Shown here piece by piece: positions 45,850 through 53,930 of a DNA stretch of 64,000 nucleotides. The translations under genes and the position numbers were made by a program. This DNA is from Rhodococcus globerulus NBRC 14531 (GTDB taxonomy: Bacteria > Actinomycetota > Actinomycetes > Mycobacteriales > Mycobacteriaceae): contig NZ_BCWX01000008.1 in assembly GCF_001894805.1 (NCBI RefSeq), positions 1 to 64,000 on the forward strand, read 5' to 3'. Below the pieces are notes generated by a model that was given only the letters and a program-made list of their open reading frames with translations, was not told the DNA's origin and did no database searches. Numbering within the stretch: position 1 is the stretch's first letter; each line of letters begins with the position of its first letter.

Positions 45850-46176
45850 TCAGACAGCAGTTGACTGCTGGTGGCGTCGGTCCTCGAAGAATTCGGACCA
45901 CGAGTCGACGTCGGGGTGCTGCTTGAGGAGAGCGCGTCGCTGGCGTTCGGTCATACCGCCCCACACTCCGAATTCGACGCGGTTGTCGAGAGCGTCGGCG
46001 CCGCACTGCATCAGGACCGGGCAGTGTCGGCAGATTGTTGCTGCCTTACGTTGCGCGGCACCTCGAACGAAAAGCTGATCCGGATCTACTTCGCGGCAGC
46101 GCGCCTGTGTTACCCAGGCGATGCGAGCCTCTGCTTGTTCGACATCCAAACGGCTACTCGGGGTGGCTGTGTACAT
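45850..46176 (-). CDS. whiB4: WhiB4-like iron-sulfur regulator
   Basis: A 108-residue WhiB-family protein. Four cysteines that would bind a 4Fe-4S cluster lie in ARCREVDPDQLF and ATICRHCPVLMQCG (C-x2-C-x5-C). The turn GVWGGMTERQRRALL is the sigma-A-binding G-[VI]-W-G-G motif with the basic tail. It senses redox state and regulates with sigma A. The ATG at 46176 follows AGAGGGGA; the longer ORF to 46377 is not protein-like. Location between the Rv3680- and ponA2-like genes identifies it as WhiB4. Confidence 0.92.
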   Translation of the reverse strand: MYTATPSSRLDVEQAEARIAWVTQARCREVDPDQLFVRGAAQRKAATICRHCPVLMQCGADALDNRVEFGVWGGMTERQRRALLKQHPDVDSWSEFFEDRRHQQSTAV

Positions 46177-46458
46177 TCTCTGGTCCCCTCTACAAAGTAT
46201 GTCCGTCGCCTCGAGGGCGAGCAGCACAACATCTCTGCTTCCGTCGCGGGATATCACGACGAAAGCTGAGACACATTCGTGATCGAGTGTTATGTCAATC
46301 ACACCGTTCACACAATTTAGGTAAAGAAACGCCCAGACGCAAGACGGGCGTCCACCTTTTTTGGTACGGCAGTACAAACCGGGTGTTCAGGACGTTTTAT
46401 TCGGCACGAATTCTTCGCGTGCCACGTCCATGGGGTGCGCACACGTACTCTGTAGATC

Positions 46459-48819
46459 GTGTCGATTGCAAAAACAGTGGCGAAGCTCGCCGGAAGCTCT
46501 GCCTTGGCCGGTGTCCTCGTTGCCGGAGTGATGTTTCCGCTGGCAGGCGGACTCGGATTCGCATCCAATCGAGCCGCGGACACGGTCGACAACGTTTCAG
46601 CGGAGTTGGTCGACGGCACGGTCCCCGCGGTATCGACGATGGTCGATTCGGCGGGCAATCCCATCGCCTGGCTGTACGAGCAGCGCCGGTTCGAAGTCCC
46701 GAGCGACCAGATCTCGAACAACATGAAGTTGGCGATCGTCTCCATCGAGGACCGTCGATTCCCCGATCACAAGGGAGTGGACTGGCAGGGAACGCTGCGC
46801 GCCTTCCTGACCAACACCACCTCCGGTGAGGTCCAGCAGGGTGCGTCGACGCTCGATCAGCAGTACGTGAAGAACTACCAACTGTTGGTCGTCGCAAAAA
46901 CCGATGCCGAGCGCCGCGCCGCGATCGAGACCACTCCGGCTCGCAAGATCCGCGAAATCCGGATGGCGCTCACCCTGGACAAGGAACTCACGAAGGACGA
47001 GATCCTCACCCGCTACCTGAACCTGGTGCCGTTCGGTAACGGTTCCTTCGGAATCCAGGATGCCGCTCAGACGTACTTCGGCATCGACGCCAAAGACTTG
47101 AGCGTTCCGCAGTCCGCGATGCTCGCCGGCATGGTTCAGTCGAGTTCGGCCTTGAACCCGTACACCAACGTCGAAGGTGTCACCGAGCGCCGCAACACCG
47201 TGCTCGACACCATGATCACCAACATTTCCGACCGGGCCAACGAGTTCCGGGCGGCCAAAGACGAACCGTTGGGTGTTCTACCCACCCCAAATACGCTCCC
47301 GCGCGGATGCATCGCGGCCGGTGACCGCGGATTCTTCTGCGACTACGCACTCAAATACCTCTCGGACGCCGGGATCAGTCGCGAACAGATCAATGAGGGC
47401 GGCTACCTCATCAAAACCACGCTCGACCCGGCGGTGCAGGCATCCACCAAGGCTGGTCTCAATGCAAACGCCAAGGCGGACCTCGACGGCATCGCCAACG
47501 TCATGAGCGTGATTCGGCCCGGCCAGGACTCGCACAAGGTCGTGGCGATGGCCAGCAGCCGCACGTACGGTCTCGACGCCGACGCCAGCGAAACCGTCCT
47601 GGCTCAGCCGTATTCACTGTCCGGTGACGGTGCAGGCTCGGTGTTCAAGGTCTTCACGACCGCCGCCGCCATGGAGAAGGGCCTCGGCATCGACGCGATG
47701 CTCGAGGTTCCCCGCCGCTTCGACGCAAAGGGCTTCGGTAGTGGCGGCGCGGCGGGATGTCCGGTGTCCACGTACTGCGTCGAGAACGTCGGTAACTATC
47801 CGGCGACGATGTCGGTGACGGATGCTCTCGCGCAGTCGCCCAACACCGCGTTCGTGAAGCTCATCGCAGCAACCGGTGTGACGCCGACAGTCGATATGGC
47901 CGTGCGTCTCGGCCTGCGTTCGTATGCCGAGCCCAATACATCGGGCTTCGACGATCGCAGCATGGCCGACTTCCAGAAGGAACAGAATCTCGGCTCGTTC
48001 ACGCTCGGCCCGACCTGGATCAATCCGCTCGAACTGTCGAACGTCGCGGCAACATTGGCGTCGCACGGCAAGTGGTGCCCGCCCAGTCCGATCGATTCCG
48101 TCGTCGACCGCAACGGCAAGCCGGTGACGGTCACGGAACAGGGCTGCGAGCAGGTAGTCGAGCCCGGATTGGCCGATACCCTCGCCAATGCGCTCAGCCG
48201 CGACGACGTGGGTGCAGGTACATCTGCGGGTGCCGCAGGCAGCGCTGGATGGTCTCTGCCGATGTCCGGTAAGACCGGTACCACGGAGACCCACAAGTCT
48301 TCGGCGTTCCTCGGCTTCACGAACAATCTGGCCGCCGCCGTCTACATCTTCGGCGACTCCCCGACTCCGGGTGAGATCTGCTCGACTCCGCTTCGCCCGT
48401 GCTACAGCGGAAACCTGTACGGCGGTACCGAACCGGCTCGGAGCTGGTTCGCCGCGATGATGCCGGTTGCCAACAATTTCGGTCCGACGGCGCTTCCGCC
48501 GATCGATCAGAAGTATGCACGTGGCTCGCAGAACGGACAGGTTCCCGAGGTTGTCGGATTGAGCCAGTCCGCTGCCACGTCCCGCCTGCAGGAGTCGGGA
48601 TTCACCGTCAACGCGGTGACGTCCGCATCGGGCGCGCGTGCCGGAACTGTCACCGGCGCATCTCCGTCCGGCTCGGCGATACCGGGTTCCACCATCACGA
48701 TCTACATCAGTGACGGGTCGGTACGCGCACCGGCGGCACCGGCGGCACCGGACGGCTCACCTGCTCCGGCCTCACCGGCACCCGATTCGCCGGCACCCGG
48801 AGCGCCACAACCGCGCTAG
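46459..48819 (+). CDS. ponA2: bifunctional penicillin-binding protein PonA2
   Basis: A 786-residue class A PBP. A membrane anchor (about 13-38) precedes the GT51 glycosyltransferase domain with SIEDRRFPDHKGVDWQGTLR and GASTLDQQYVKN. The transpeptidase has SVFK (S-x-x-K), SPN and SGKTGTTE. A C-terminal PASTA domain (VPEVVGLSQSAATSRLQESG) and a Pro/Ala-rich tail follow. It builds and crosslinks peptidoglycan outside the membrane. It is divergent from whiB4, as Rv3682 is from Rv3681c. A GTG at 46459 is the start. Confidence 0.96.
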   Translation: MSIAKTVAKLAGSSALAGVLVAGVMFPLAGGLGFASNRAADTVDNVSAELVDGTVPAVSTMVDSAGNPIAWLYEQRRFEVPSDQISNNMKLAIVSIEDRRFPDHKGVDWQGTLRAFLTNTTSGEVQQGASTLDQQYVKNYQLLVVAKTDAERRAAIETTPARKIREIRMALTLDKELTKDEILTRYLNLVPFGNGSFGIQDAAQTYFGIDAKDLSVPQSAMLAGMVQSSSALNPYTNVEGVTERRNTVLDTMITNISDRANEFRAAKDEPLGVLPTPNTLPRGCIAAGDRGFFCDYALKYLSDAGISREQINEGGYLIKTTLDPAVQASTKAGLNANAKADLDGIANVMSVIRPGQDSHKVVAMASSRTYGLDADASETVLAQPYSLSGDGAGSVFKVFTTAAAMEKGLGIDAMLEVPRRFDAKGFGSGGAAGCPVSTYCVENVGNYPATMSVTDALAQSPNTAFVKLIAATGVTPTVDMAVRLGLRSYAEPNTSGFDDRSMADFQKEQNLGSFTLGPTWINPLELSNVAATLASHGKWCPPSPIDSVVDRNGKPVTVTEQGCEQVVEPGLADTLANALSRDDVGAGTSAGAAGSAGWSLPMSGKTGTTETHKSSAFLGFTNNLAAAVYIFGDSPTPGEICSTPLRPCYSGNLYGGTEPARSWFAAMMPVANNFGPTALPPIDQKYARGSQNGQVPEVVGLSQSAATSRLQESGFTVNAVTSASGARAGTVTGASPSGSAIPGSTITIYISDGSVRAPAAPAAPDGSPAPASPAPDSPAPGAPQPR

Positions 48820-48831
48820 CATCCACACGAA

Positions 48832-48869
48832 AGAACGGCCGCACCCTCACACGAGGTTGCGGCCGTTCT
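48832..48869 (+). terminator. terminator of ponA2
   Basis: Stem AGAACGGCCGCA (48832-48843) and TGCGGCCGTTCT (48858-48869) followed by CTTTTG. Confidence 0.88.
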
Positions 48870-48873
48870 CTTT

Positions 48874-48925
48874 TGTCGGTGGAGCTGACAAGCGCTGTCG
48901 GTGGAGCTGACAAGCGCTGTCGGTG
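48874..48925. repeat. 22-bp tandem repeat, about 2.4 copies
   Basis: TGTCGGTGGAGCTGACAAGC (plus GC) occurs at 48874-48895 and 48896-48917, with a partial third copy (TGTCGGTG). It fills the gap between the ponA2 terminator and the stop of the YqeY gene. Confidence 0.9.
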
Positions 48926-48929
48926 ACGC

Positions 48930-49406
48930 CTACAGGCGAGACTTCACGGCAGCGGAGATACGCGCGCCGTCAGCCTTACCCTTGGCCAAAGCACTGGCGG
49001 CCTTGATGACCTGACCCATCTGACGCATACCCGGACGCTCGCCGAGCTCCTCGGCTACCTGCGCCATCGCCGTGTCGACGACGTCGACAAGTTCTGCGTC
49101 GGTCAACGGCGTCGGCAGGTACTCGTCGATGATCTGCGCTTCGGCGCGCTCTTTCGCGGCAAGTTCACCACGGCCGTTCTCGGTGTAGATTTCGGCGGAT
49201 TCCCCGCGCTTCTTCGATTCCTTGGCAAGAACCTTGATGATTTCTTCGTCGGTGAGGACTCGCGCTTCCTTACCGGCAACCTCTTCGGTCTGAACTGCTG
49301 CGATGAGCATCCGGAGGGTGCCGGTGCGAAGCGGATCCTTGGCCTTCATGGATGCGACCATGTCGGAACGGAGTTTGTCTTTGAGCGTTGCTGTCGTGTC
49401 GGACAT
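48930..49406 (-). CDS. GatB/YqeY-domain protein
   Basis: A 158-residue YqeY-family protein, related to the tRNA-binding tail domain of the GatB amidotransferase subunit. The opening TLKDKLRSDMVASMKAKDPL and the tail GKADGARISAAVKSRL are characteristic. Its precise role is unknown. It is divergent from the phosphoesterase gene with a 57-nt gap that must hold both promoters. Confidence 0.87.
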   Translation of the reverse strand: MSDTTATLKDKLRSDMVASMKAKDPLRTGTLRMLIAAVQTEEVAGKEARVLTDEEIIKVLAKESKKRGESAEIYTENGRGELAAKERAEAQIIDEYLPTPLTDAELVDVVDTAMAQVAEELGERPGMRQMGQVIKAASALAKGKADGARISAAVKSRL

Positions 49407-49463
49407 GGGGGAAACGCTACGCGCACGCCCCGCCTCCCGTCCCCTTAGTTATATCCTTGACTG

Positions 49464-50432
49464 GTGTCTGACCAGTTCCGCACCAACCTGACCCGCACCG
49501 CACTTGGTGCCGCGGGCGTCGCTGCACTCGGAATCGGGTACGCATCCGGCATCGAACGCAATGCTTTTACGTTGCGCGAGGTGACGATGCCCGTACTCGA
49601 GCCGGGGTCGTCGTCGTTGCGGGTTCTCCACCTCAGCGATCTGCATATGATGCCTAACCAGCGATTGAAGCAGAACTGGTTGCGTGAGCTCGAAAGCCTC
49701 GACCCGGATCTCGTGGTGAACACCGGCGACAACCTGTCGCACCAGCGCAGTGTCCCCGCAGTTGTCCAGGCACTGGGCGACCTGCTCGCACGCCCCGGTC
49801 TATTCGTGTTCGGCAGCAACGACTACTTCGCTCCGAAGCCGAAGAACCCGTTGAGCTACCTCTTCGACAAGAAGAAGCGCATCACGGGCGATCCGCTGCC
49901 GTGGGGAGACCTGCGGGCTGCATTTACCGAGCGTGGTTGGCTCGACGTGACGCATGTACGACGCGAACTCGAGGTGTCTGGCATCAAGATCGCGACGGCC
50001 GGCGTCGACGATCCGCATCTCAAGCGCGATCGTTACGACACCATCGCGGGCCCGCCCAATCCCCTGGCTCAGCTCAAGCTCGGTTTGACGCACTCCCCCG
50101 AACCCCGGGTGTTGGATCGGTTCGCCGAGGACGGCTACGACCTTGTTCTCGCCGGCCATACACACGGCGGGCAGCTGTGCCTGCCGTTCTACGGCGCGCT
50201 TGTCACCAACTGCGAGTTGGACCGCTCCCGCGTGAAGGGCCCGTCCAAGTGGGGTGCTCACACACAGCTTCACGTGTCTGCCGGCATCGGAACCTCGCCG
50301 TGGGCTCCGGTACGTTTCTGCTGCCGCCCCGAGGCAACCCTGTTGACGTTGGTGCCGTCTACCGGCCGCGAACCGGAGCACTCCACCGAGCGCGGTTCCG
50401 CTCACTCAGCTGCGCCGGTTTTACGCAACTGA
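49464..50432 (+). CDS. metallophosphoesterase (Rv3683-like)
   Basis: A 322-residue calcineurin-type phosphoesterase. Metal-binding motifs are VLHLSDLHMMP (D-x-H), VNTGDNLSH (G-D-N), VFGSNDYF (G-[SN]-N-[DH]) and VLAGHTHGGQLCLP (G-H-T-H). An N-terminal hydrophobic segment (TALGAAGVAALGIGYASGI) may anchor it. The substrate is unknown; YkuE-like lipid or nucleotide phosphodiesters are possible. The GTG at 49464 is the start. It ends the mycobacterial-type gene order in this window. Confidence 0.9.
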   Translation: MSDQFRTNLTRTALGAAGVAALGIGYASGIERNAFTLREVTMPVLEPGSSSLRVLHLSDLHMMPNQRLKQNWLRELESLDPDLVVNTGDNLSHQRSVPAVVQALGDLLARPGLFVFGSNDYFAPKPKNPLSYLFDKKKRITGDPLPWGDLRAAFTERGWLDVTHVRRELEVSGIKIATAGVDDPHLKRDRYDTIAGPPNPLAQLKLGLTHSPEPRVLDRFAEDGYDLVLAGHTHGGQLCLPFYGALVTNCELDRSRVKGPSKWGAHTQLHVSAGIGTSPWAPVRFCCRPEATLLTLVPSTGREPEHSTERGSAHSAAPVLRN

Positions 50433-50486
50433 CCTGCGGATTTAATGCCTGCCGACTTCGTGCTGTAAGCTAACCGAGGTTCGACA

Positions 50487-50560
<74 letters not shown>

Positions 50561-50576
50561 CAGTGAAGAACTTGAA

Positions 50577-50614
50577 GAAGGCACTTTTTCCTCGCGGAGA
50601 AGGTGCCTTCTTTT
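50577..50614 (+). terminator. terminator of tRNA-Pro
   Basis: GAAGGCAC (50577-50584) / GTGCCTTC (50603-50610) followed by TTTT, 16 nt after the tRNA. Confidence 0.85.
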
Positions 50615-50646
50615 GTTGTACCGTGCTCTCCAGGAGGTGGTTACCC

Positions 50647-50970
50647 ATGGGCAAGAACGAGGACTTCGCGCACAACGACATCGCCAGTCGCAGTCGACAT
50701 GAGAAGGCGGTGGGTCTGGCCAAGTTCGCATGGAATCGTGGGATCACCGCCGCCGAACTACTCGACATGCCCGACGATCGACTGCGCAAACTCGCGCGTG
50801 CCGCCGACGCGAATCCCCCGAGCACCCGGGAGACCTGGACCATCGCAGCCGGTCTCATCGACGAGAAGGATCAGTGGGCAGCGGCGCATCCTGATCGCGC
50901 TGAGGCGCAGCGCACGCACGCCGACGAGAAGATCATGTGGGTGAAGAAGCCTATCGAGCCGTGGCTTTAG
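50647..50970 (+). CDS. small hypothetical protein
   Basis: A 107-residue soluble protein opening MGKNEDFAHNDIASRSRHEK and containing RGITAAELLDMPDDRLRKLARAAD, which reads like a small helical domain. No family recognised. A strong Shine-Dalgarno (AGGAGGTGG) precedes the ATG at 50647. The longer ORF upstream runs through the tRNA and is not real. Its 3' end overlaps the tail of the convergent acyltransferase gene by 20 nt. Confidence 0.7.
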   Translation: MGKNEDFAHNDIASRSRHEKAVGLAKFAWNRGITAAELLDMPDDRLRKLARAADANPPSTRETWTIAAGLIDEKDQWAAAHPDRAEAQRTHADEKIMWVKKPIEPWL

Positions 50971-52264
50971 TACTTCGTTCCTCGAGGCACGCCAGGACGC
51001 GGGCCGCGTTCTTCTCCAGGACAGCCGCGTAGATATCGATGTCACCGCTGTCCGGGGTTCCGCTGAGTACCGAGATCGCAAGCACGTCACCCACCGAGTA
51101 GATCCCGTGATTGAACGGGCTCCGCGGCGACACGTACGGAAATGACGTGGTCGAAACGATTCTTGAATCGCCGAGAGTCATGACGGCCGGTCCACGATTG
51201 ACGCTGCTCGCTACAGTTCCCAGTTTCGGATCCGATGACAATTCAGGTTTGACCGCAATAGCCGGAAGTTCGTATTGCAGCGCACGTACGGCCCGGTATG
51301 CGTCAGGATATTCCGCTTTGCCGTGGTTGTTGTTTGTGGTGATCGCGGCAAGTCGTTCCGCAATATCTTGTTTATCCATCGCCAGATCGACGTGATAGCA
51401 ACCCATGTGATTTTGTCCGCGCACCTCTGCCCCTACGGGGGCGCCGGACATCACCTGCATCGAGCGTGGACTCTTGTCACCAAAATGTTCTTCCAGTGAT
51501 AACGAGATGATCGTCTGGGCGATAGCCGTCACTGTCACGCCTGGCCACATTTTCTTGGCTTCTCGAATCGCCACCAGATCGAGCATGATGGCGGCAGCCG
51601 ACCGCTTGCCCGTAAAGGTCACGGCACCACCGCCGGAATCCGGTGCGTCGTATTTCCGGGTTTCCGGCAGAGCACGAAATGCGCGGACATACCGGCGCGG
51701 AGTTCCGAGGAGTCCTTTGACGGACGACCACCACGGGTTCGGCGCCGTGAGTTCCGGAATGAAGTCGGGTAAATGCTTCGACGAGAACAGGTCGTGAACA
51801 ATCGCGTTGTACACATGCCCGTCACCTAATGCATGCGAGCCCTTGAGGATCACCACCGTTGCTTCACCCTGCACCCCTGGGGCATCACGAACACCTCGAA
51901 CAACGTGCAACCGCCACAGACATTCGTAGGGATCGACGATCCGTGCGGCAATGTCGGCGAAGTATTCGAAAACACCTTTCCACGAGGATATTTCGACATT
52001 GTCTTCGACATGCTTGGTGATATCGAAGGGTGCGGAGTCGATCCAATAGGGAAACCCGAACCCGCCGGGAACTGTGGTCACGGTCCACCGCAATTGTGGG
52101 ATCCTCGACGCGCGTGCACCGAGGAACTCGAGTAGTTCCTTCTTGTCGAGCGGAGTCGAGTCACCCGAATCGAACAGGAAAATCGTCAGGACATCAGTGG
52201 AGCGGGTTTCCATATTTGCGGGAATCAATTCGAAATCCACTGAGGTCAGTTGTTTGGCAGGCAC
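50951..52264 (-). CDS. wax ester synthase/DGAT-like acyltransferase
   Basis: A 437-residue member of the WS/DGAT family, which makes wax esters or triacylglycerol from acyl-CoA. The N-terminal LTSVDFELI corresponds to the family opening L-[ST]-x-x-D. The condensation-type motif reads SHALGDG at 143-149: H144 and D148-G149 of HHxxxDG are kept, the first H is S. The C-terminal block with PVGAEVRGQNHMGCYHVDLA and the following AKPELSSDPK is shorter than in storage-lipid enzymes. I chose GTG at 52264 with GGAG 7 nt upstream. It is the last of three co-oriented genes (fadD, SIR2, this one). Confidence 0.8.
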   Translation of the reverse strand: MPAKQLTSVDFELIPANMETRSTDVLTIFLFDSGDSTPLDKKELLEFLGARASRIPQLRWTVTTVPGGFGFPYWIDSAPFDITKHVEDNVEISSWKGVFEYFADIAARIVDPYECLWRLHVVRGVRDAPGVQGEATVVILKGSHALGDGHVYNAIVHDLFSSKHLPDFIPELTAPNPWWSSVKGLLGTPRRYVRAFRALPETRKYDAPDSGGGAVTFTGKRSAAAIMLDLVAIREAKKMWPGVTVTAIAQTIISLSLEEHFGDKSPRSMQVMSGAPVGAEVRGQNHMGCYHVDLAMDKQDIAERLAAITTNNNHGKAEYPDAYRAVRALQYELPAIAVKPELSSDPKLGTVASSVNRGPAVMTLGDSRIVSTTSFPYVSPRSPFNHGIYSVGDVLAISVLSGTPDSGDIDIYAAVLEKNAARVLACLEERSTKATAR

Positions 52265-52323
52265 GACAAATCTCCGATCCAGCCTAATCGAGACAAAGCG
52301 GGCATGAAAAGGGTAAACAACCA

Positions 52324-53877
52324 CTACCCGCTTCGCGAAATGTTCGCCCGATCGTTTACACCCCGGCGACGACGCATAGGCCGCGTTTCCGCACCCAACC
52401 TGTGCAGCGTCGCTTCCAGAACTCCCCATCGTTCGCGACTTGATTCCGGCAGAGAACGAACGATCTTGGCAACTTCGCGCAAGGAATCTGCAAGTGCGAT
52501 CTCTTCACCATCGAGCAACCCGCTGTAGTTCACATCCAAGAGATACGGCGTGTCGACGGTTGTCAGAATTGCAAGGTTGTCGAGAAATATCTCGAGATCG
52601 CGAGCGGCAGCAGAGTCGTTATCTGCTTCCGACGCCGCGACATAGTCGAAGTCATTCTTCCATAATTCAGTTCGCAGATTGTCTTGGCGCAGAGTTATCA
52701 CTGTTCCGATCTTTCTCTGTCGACCGTTATGTTCGTCGAGAGCGAGCACCTCGTGAGCAAGCCTGAGCACGTTGTCATCGGTCATTGAAGCCCCGACAAC
52801 AACCAGGTGACCAGTAGCCATGAGGGACTGAACAATTGATCCCAGCGGGCGCCGCTCTGCGTCGTATCTGACGAAATCTCGTCTGCTCAGCACGATACTG
52901 TCCGGGTCTCCGCTGTCGCCATGCATCTTGAGTATCCAGGGGCGGCTTGCGGTTGCTTCCTCCCTTGGGAGCACCGCTATCGAACCTCGGCCGTGAGCAG
53001 ATTCGAAAGCTTTCTCGTAGAGCGAGTCGTAGTTGGTGGTGACCACTTTGGTCACGCCCAGTGAAGCAAGTAGGCAATGAGACAGCGTCGGCTTGGCGCC
53101 ACCCCCGGTCAACTCGACAACGCTGGCGCCCAATCCTTGAGGATGCAATGCCTTGGACAGCAGTTGTGCGCGATCCAAAACTCCGAGACCGGAGAACAAT
53201 TCGGCATCGATAGACGGAAGCGCTTCGCTTCGAATCCGGTCAAGGAGACTGTCCCACGAAGGCAATCCGGCCGGAATACTGACTCCCGCACCCAACAACA
53301 ACGAGACGTCACCGGCACGCAGTCGATCTGCTAGCTGCTGGACCTGCGGAGGTACTCCGGCGCTACACAGATGCCCACGCCGAACAGATTGGTAGGCAGC
53401 ATAATCGGCGGCATTGGCAACGACAAATGCTATATCGAAGTCGTATTTGTCGGCGCACACTGCTGCGGCGTCGATCAGTGCCTTGATTACGTGGCCGCGT
53501 ACTCCACCCTGGCCACCCAAGCCCACTCCGAACGTCGGCAACGCAACGAGCGGTTTGACTCGGCTACCGCCCGGCTGAATTCCAGTTCTGGCGATCACGT
53601 CAAGGACTTCGTAGACGCCCTCCACCAACCAGTCCACCGAAATCCGCGACGCGACATTCAACAGCCAAGCTGGACGCCCCTCCTTCGGAAAGGACCGAAC
53701 CCGACCAGCGCCGGCCGGTGCGAAGTCCAACTGTGCAGTGAGTCCAAGCACAGGCCACCAGTGCTCGCGTGGTAGGAAACTACCGCTCGTCGAGACGACA
53801 GCTGCGTCCCAGTCAACCGATTCGAGCCGTCCGCGAACAACAAACACATGCCCTGCACCTGCATCGTTCCCAGCCAC
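52324..53877 (-). CDS. SIR2-domain protein with macro-like N-terminal domain (candidate defence NADase)
   Basis: A 517-residue two-domain protein. Residues about 10-165 (VFVVRGRLESVDWDAAVVST then PTFGVGLGGQGGVRGHVIKA at 114-133) resemble a macro/ADP-ribose-binding fold. Residues about 175-440 are a SIR2_2-type domain with GAGVSIPAGLPSW (196-208), TTNYD (280-284), KMHGD (317-321) and VGASMTDDNV (361-370), the NAD-binding and catalytic motifs of anti-phage SIR2 proteins such as ThsA and Dsr. There are no zinc-finger cysteines, so a protein deacetylase is unlikely; NAD+ cleavage on infection is inferred. GTG at 53877 (GGGAG 6 nt upstream) is chosen; longer frames lie inside fadD. GC is low (about 58 of 120 bases at 52561-52680). 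Confidence 0.78.
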   Translation of the reverse strand: MAGNDAGAGHVFVVRGRLESVDWDAAVVSTSGSFLPREHWWPVLGLTAQLDFAPAGAGRVRSFPKEGRPAWLLNVASRISVDWLVEGVYEVLDVIARTGIQPGGSRVKPLVALPTFGVGLGGQGGVRGHVIKALIDAAAVCADKYDFDIAFVVANAADYAAYQSVRRGHLCSAGVPPQVQQLADRLRAGDVSLLLGAGVSIPAGLPSWDSLLDRIRSEALPSIDAELFSGLGVLDRAQLLSKALHPQGLGASVVELTGGGAKPTLSHCLLASLGVTKVVTTNYDSLYEKAFESAHGRGSIAVLPREEATASRPWILKMHGDSGDPDSIVLSRRDFVRYDAERRPLGSIVQSLMATGHLVVVGASMTDDNVLRLAHEVLALDEHNGRQRKIGTVITLRQDNLRTELWKNDFDYVAASEADNDSAAARDLEIFLDNLAILTTVDTPYLLDVNYSGLLDGEEIALADSLREVAKIVRSLPESSRERWGVLEATLHRLGAETRPMRRRRGVNDRANISRSG

Positions 53878-53930
53878 ACACGACTCCCAGCGATCTCCAG
53901 CACAGGTGTCCGCAAACCGCTGCGCGGCGC

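Noticed and set aside
46271-46298. whiB4 promoter with TTGACA (46293-46298, minus)
   Set aside because: The -35 hexamer is good, but the sequence at -10 spacing (TGTGTC) is poor, so I did not list it as a feature.
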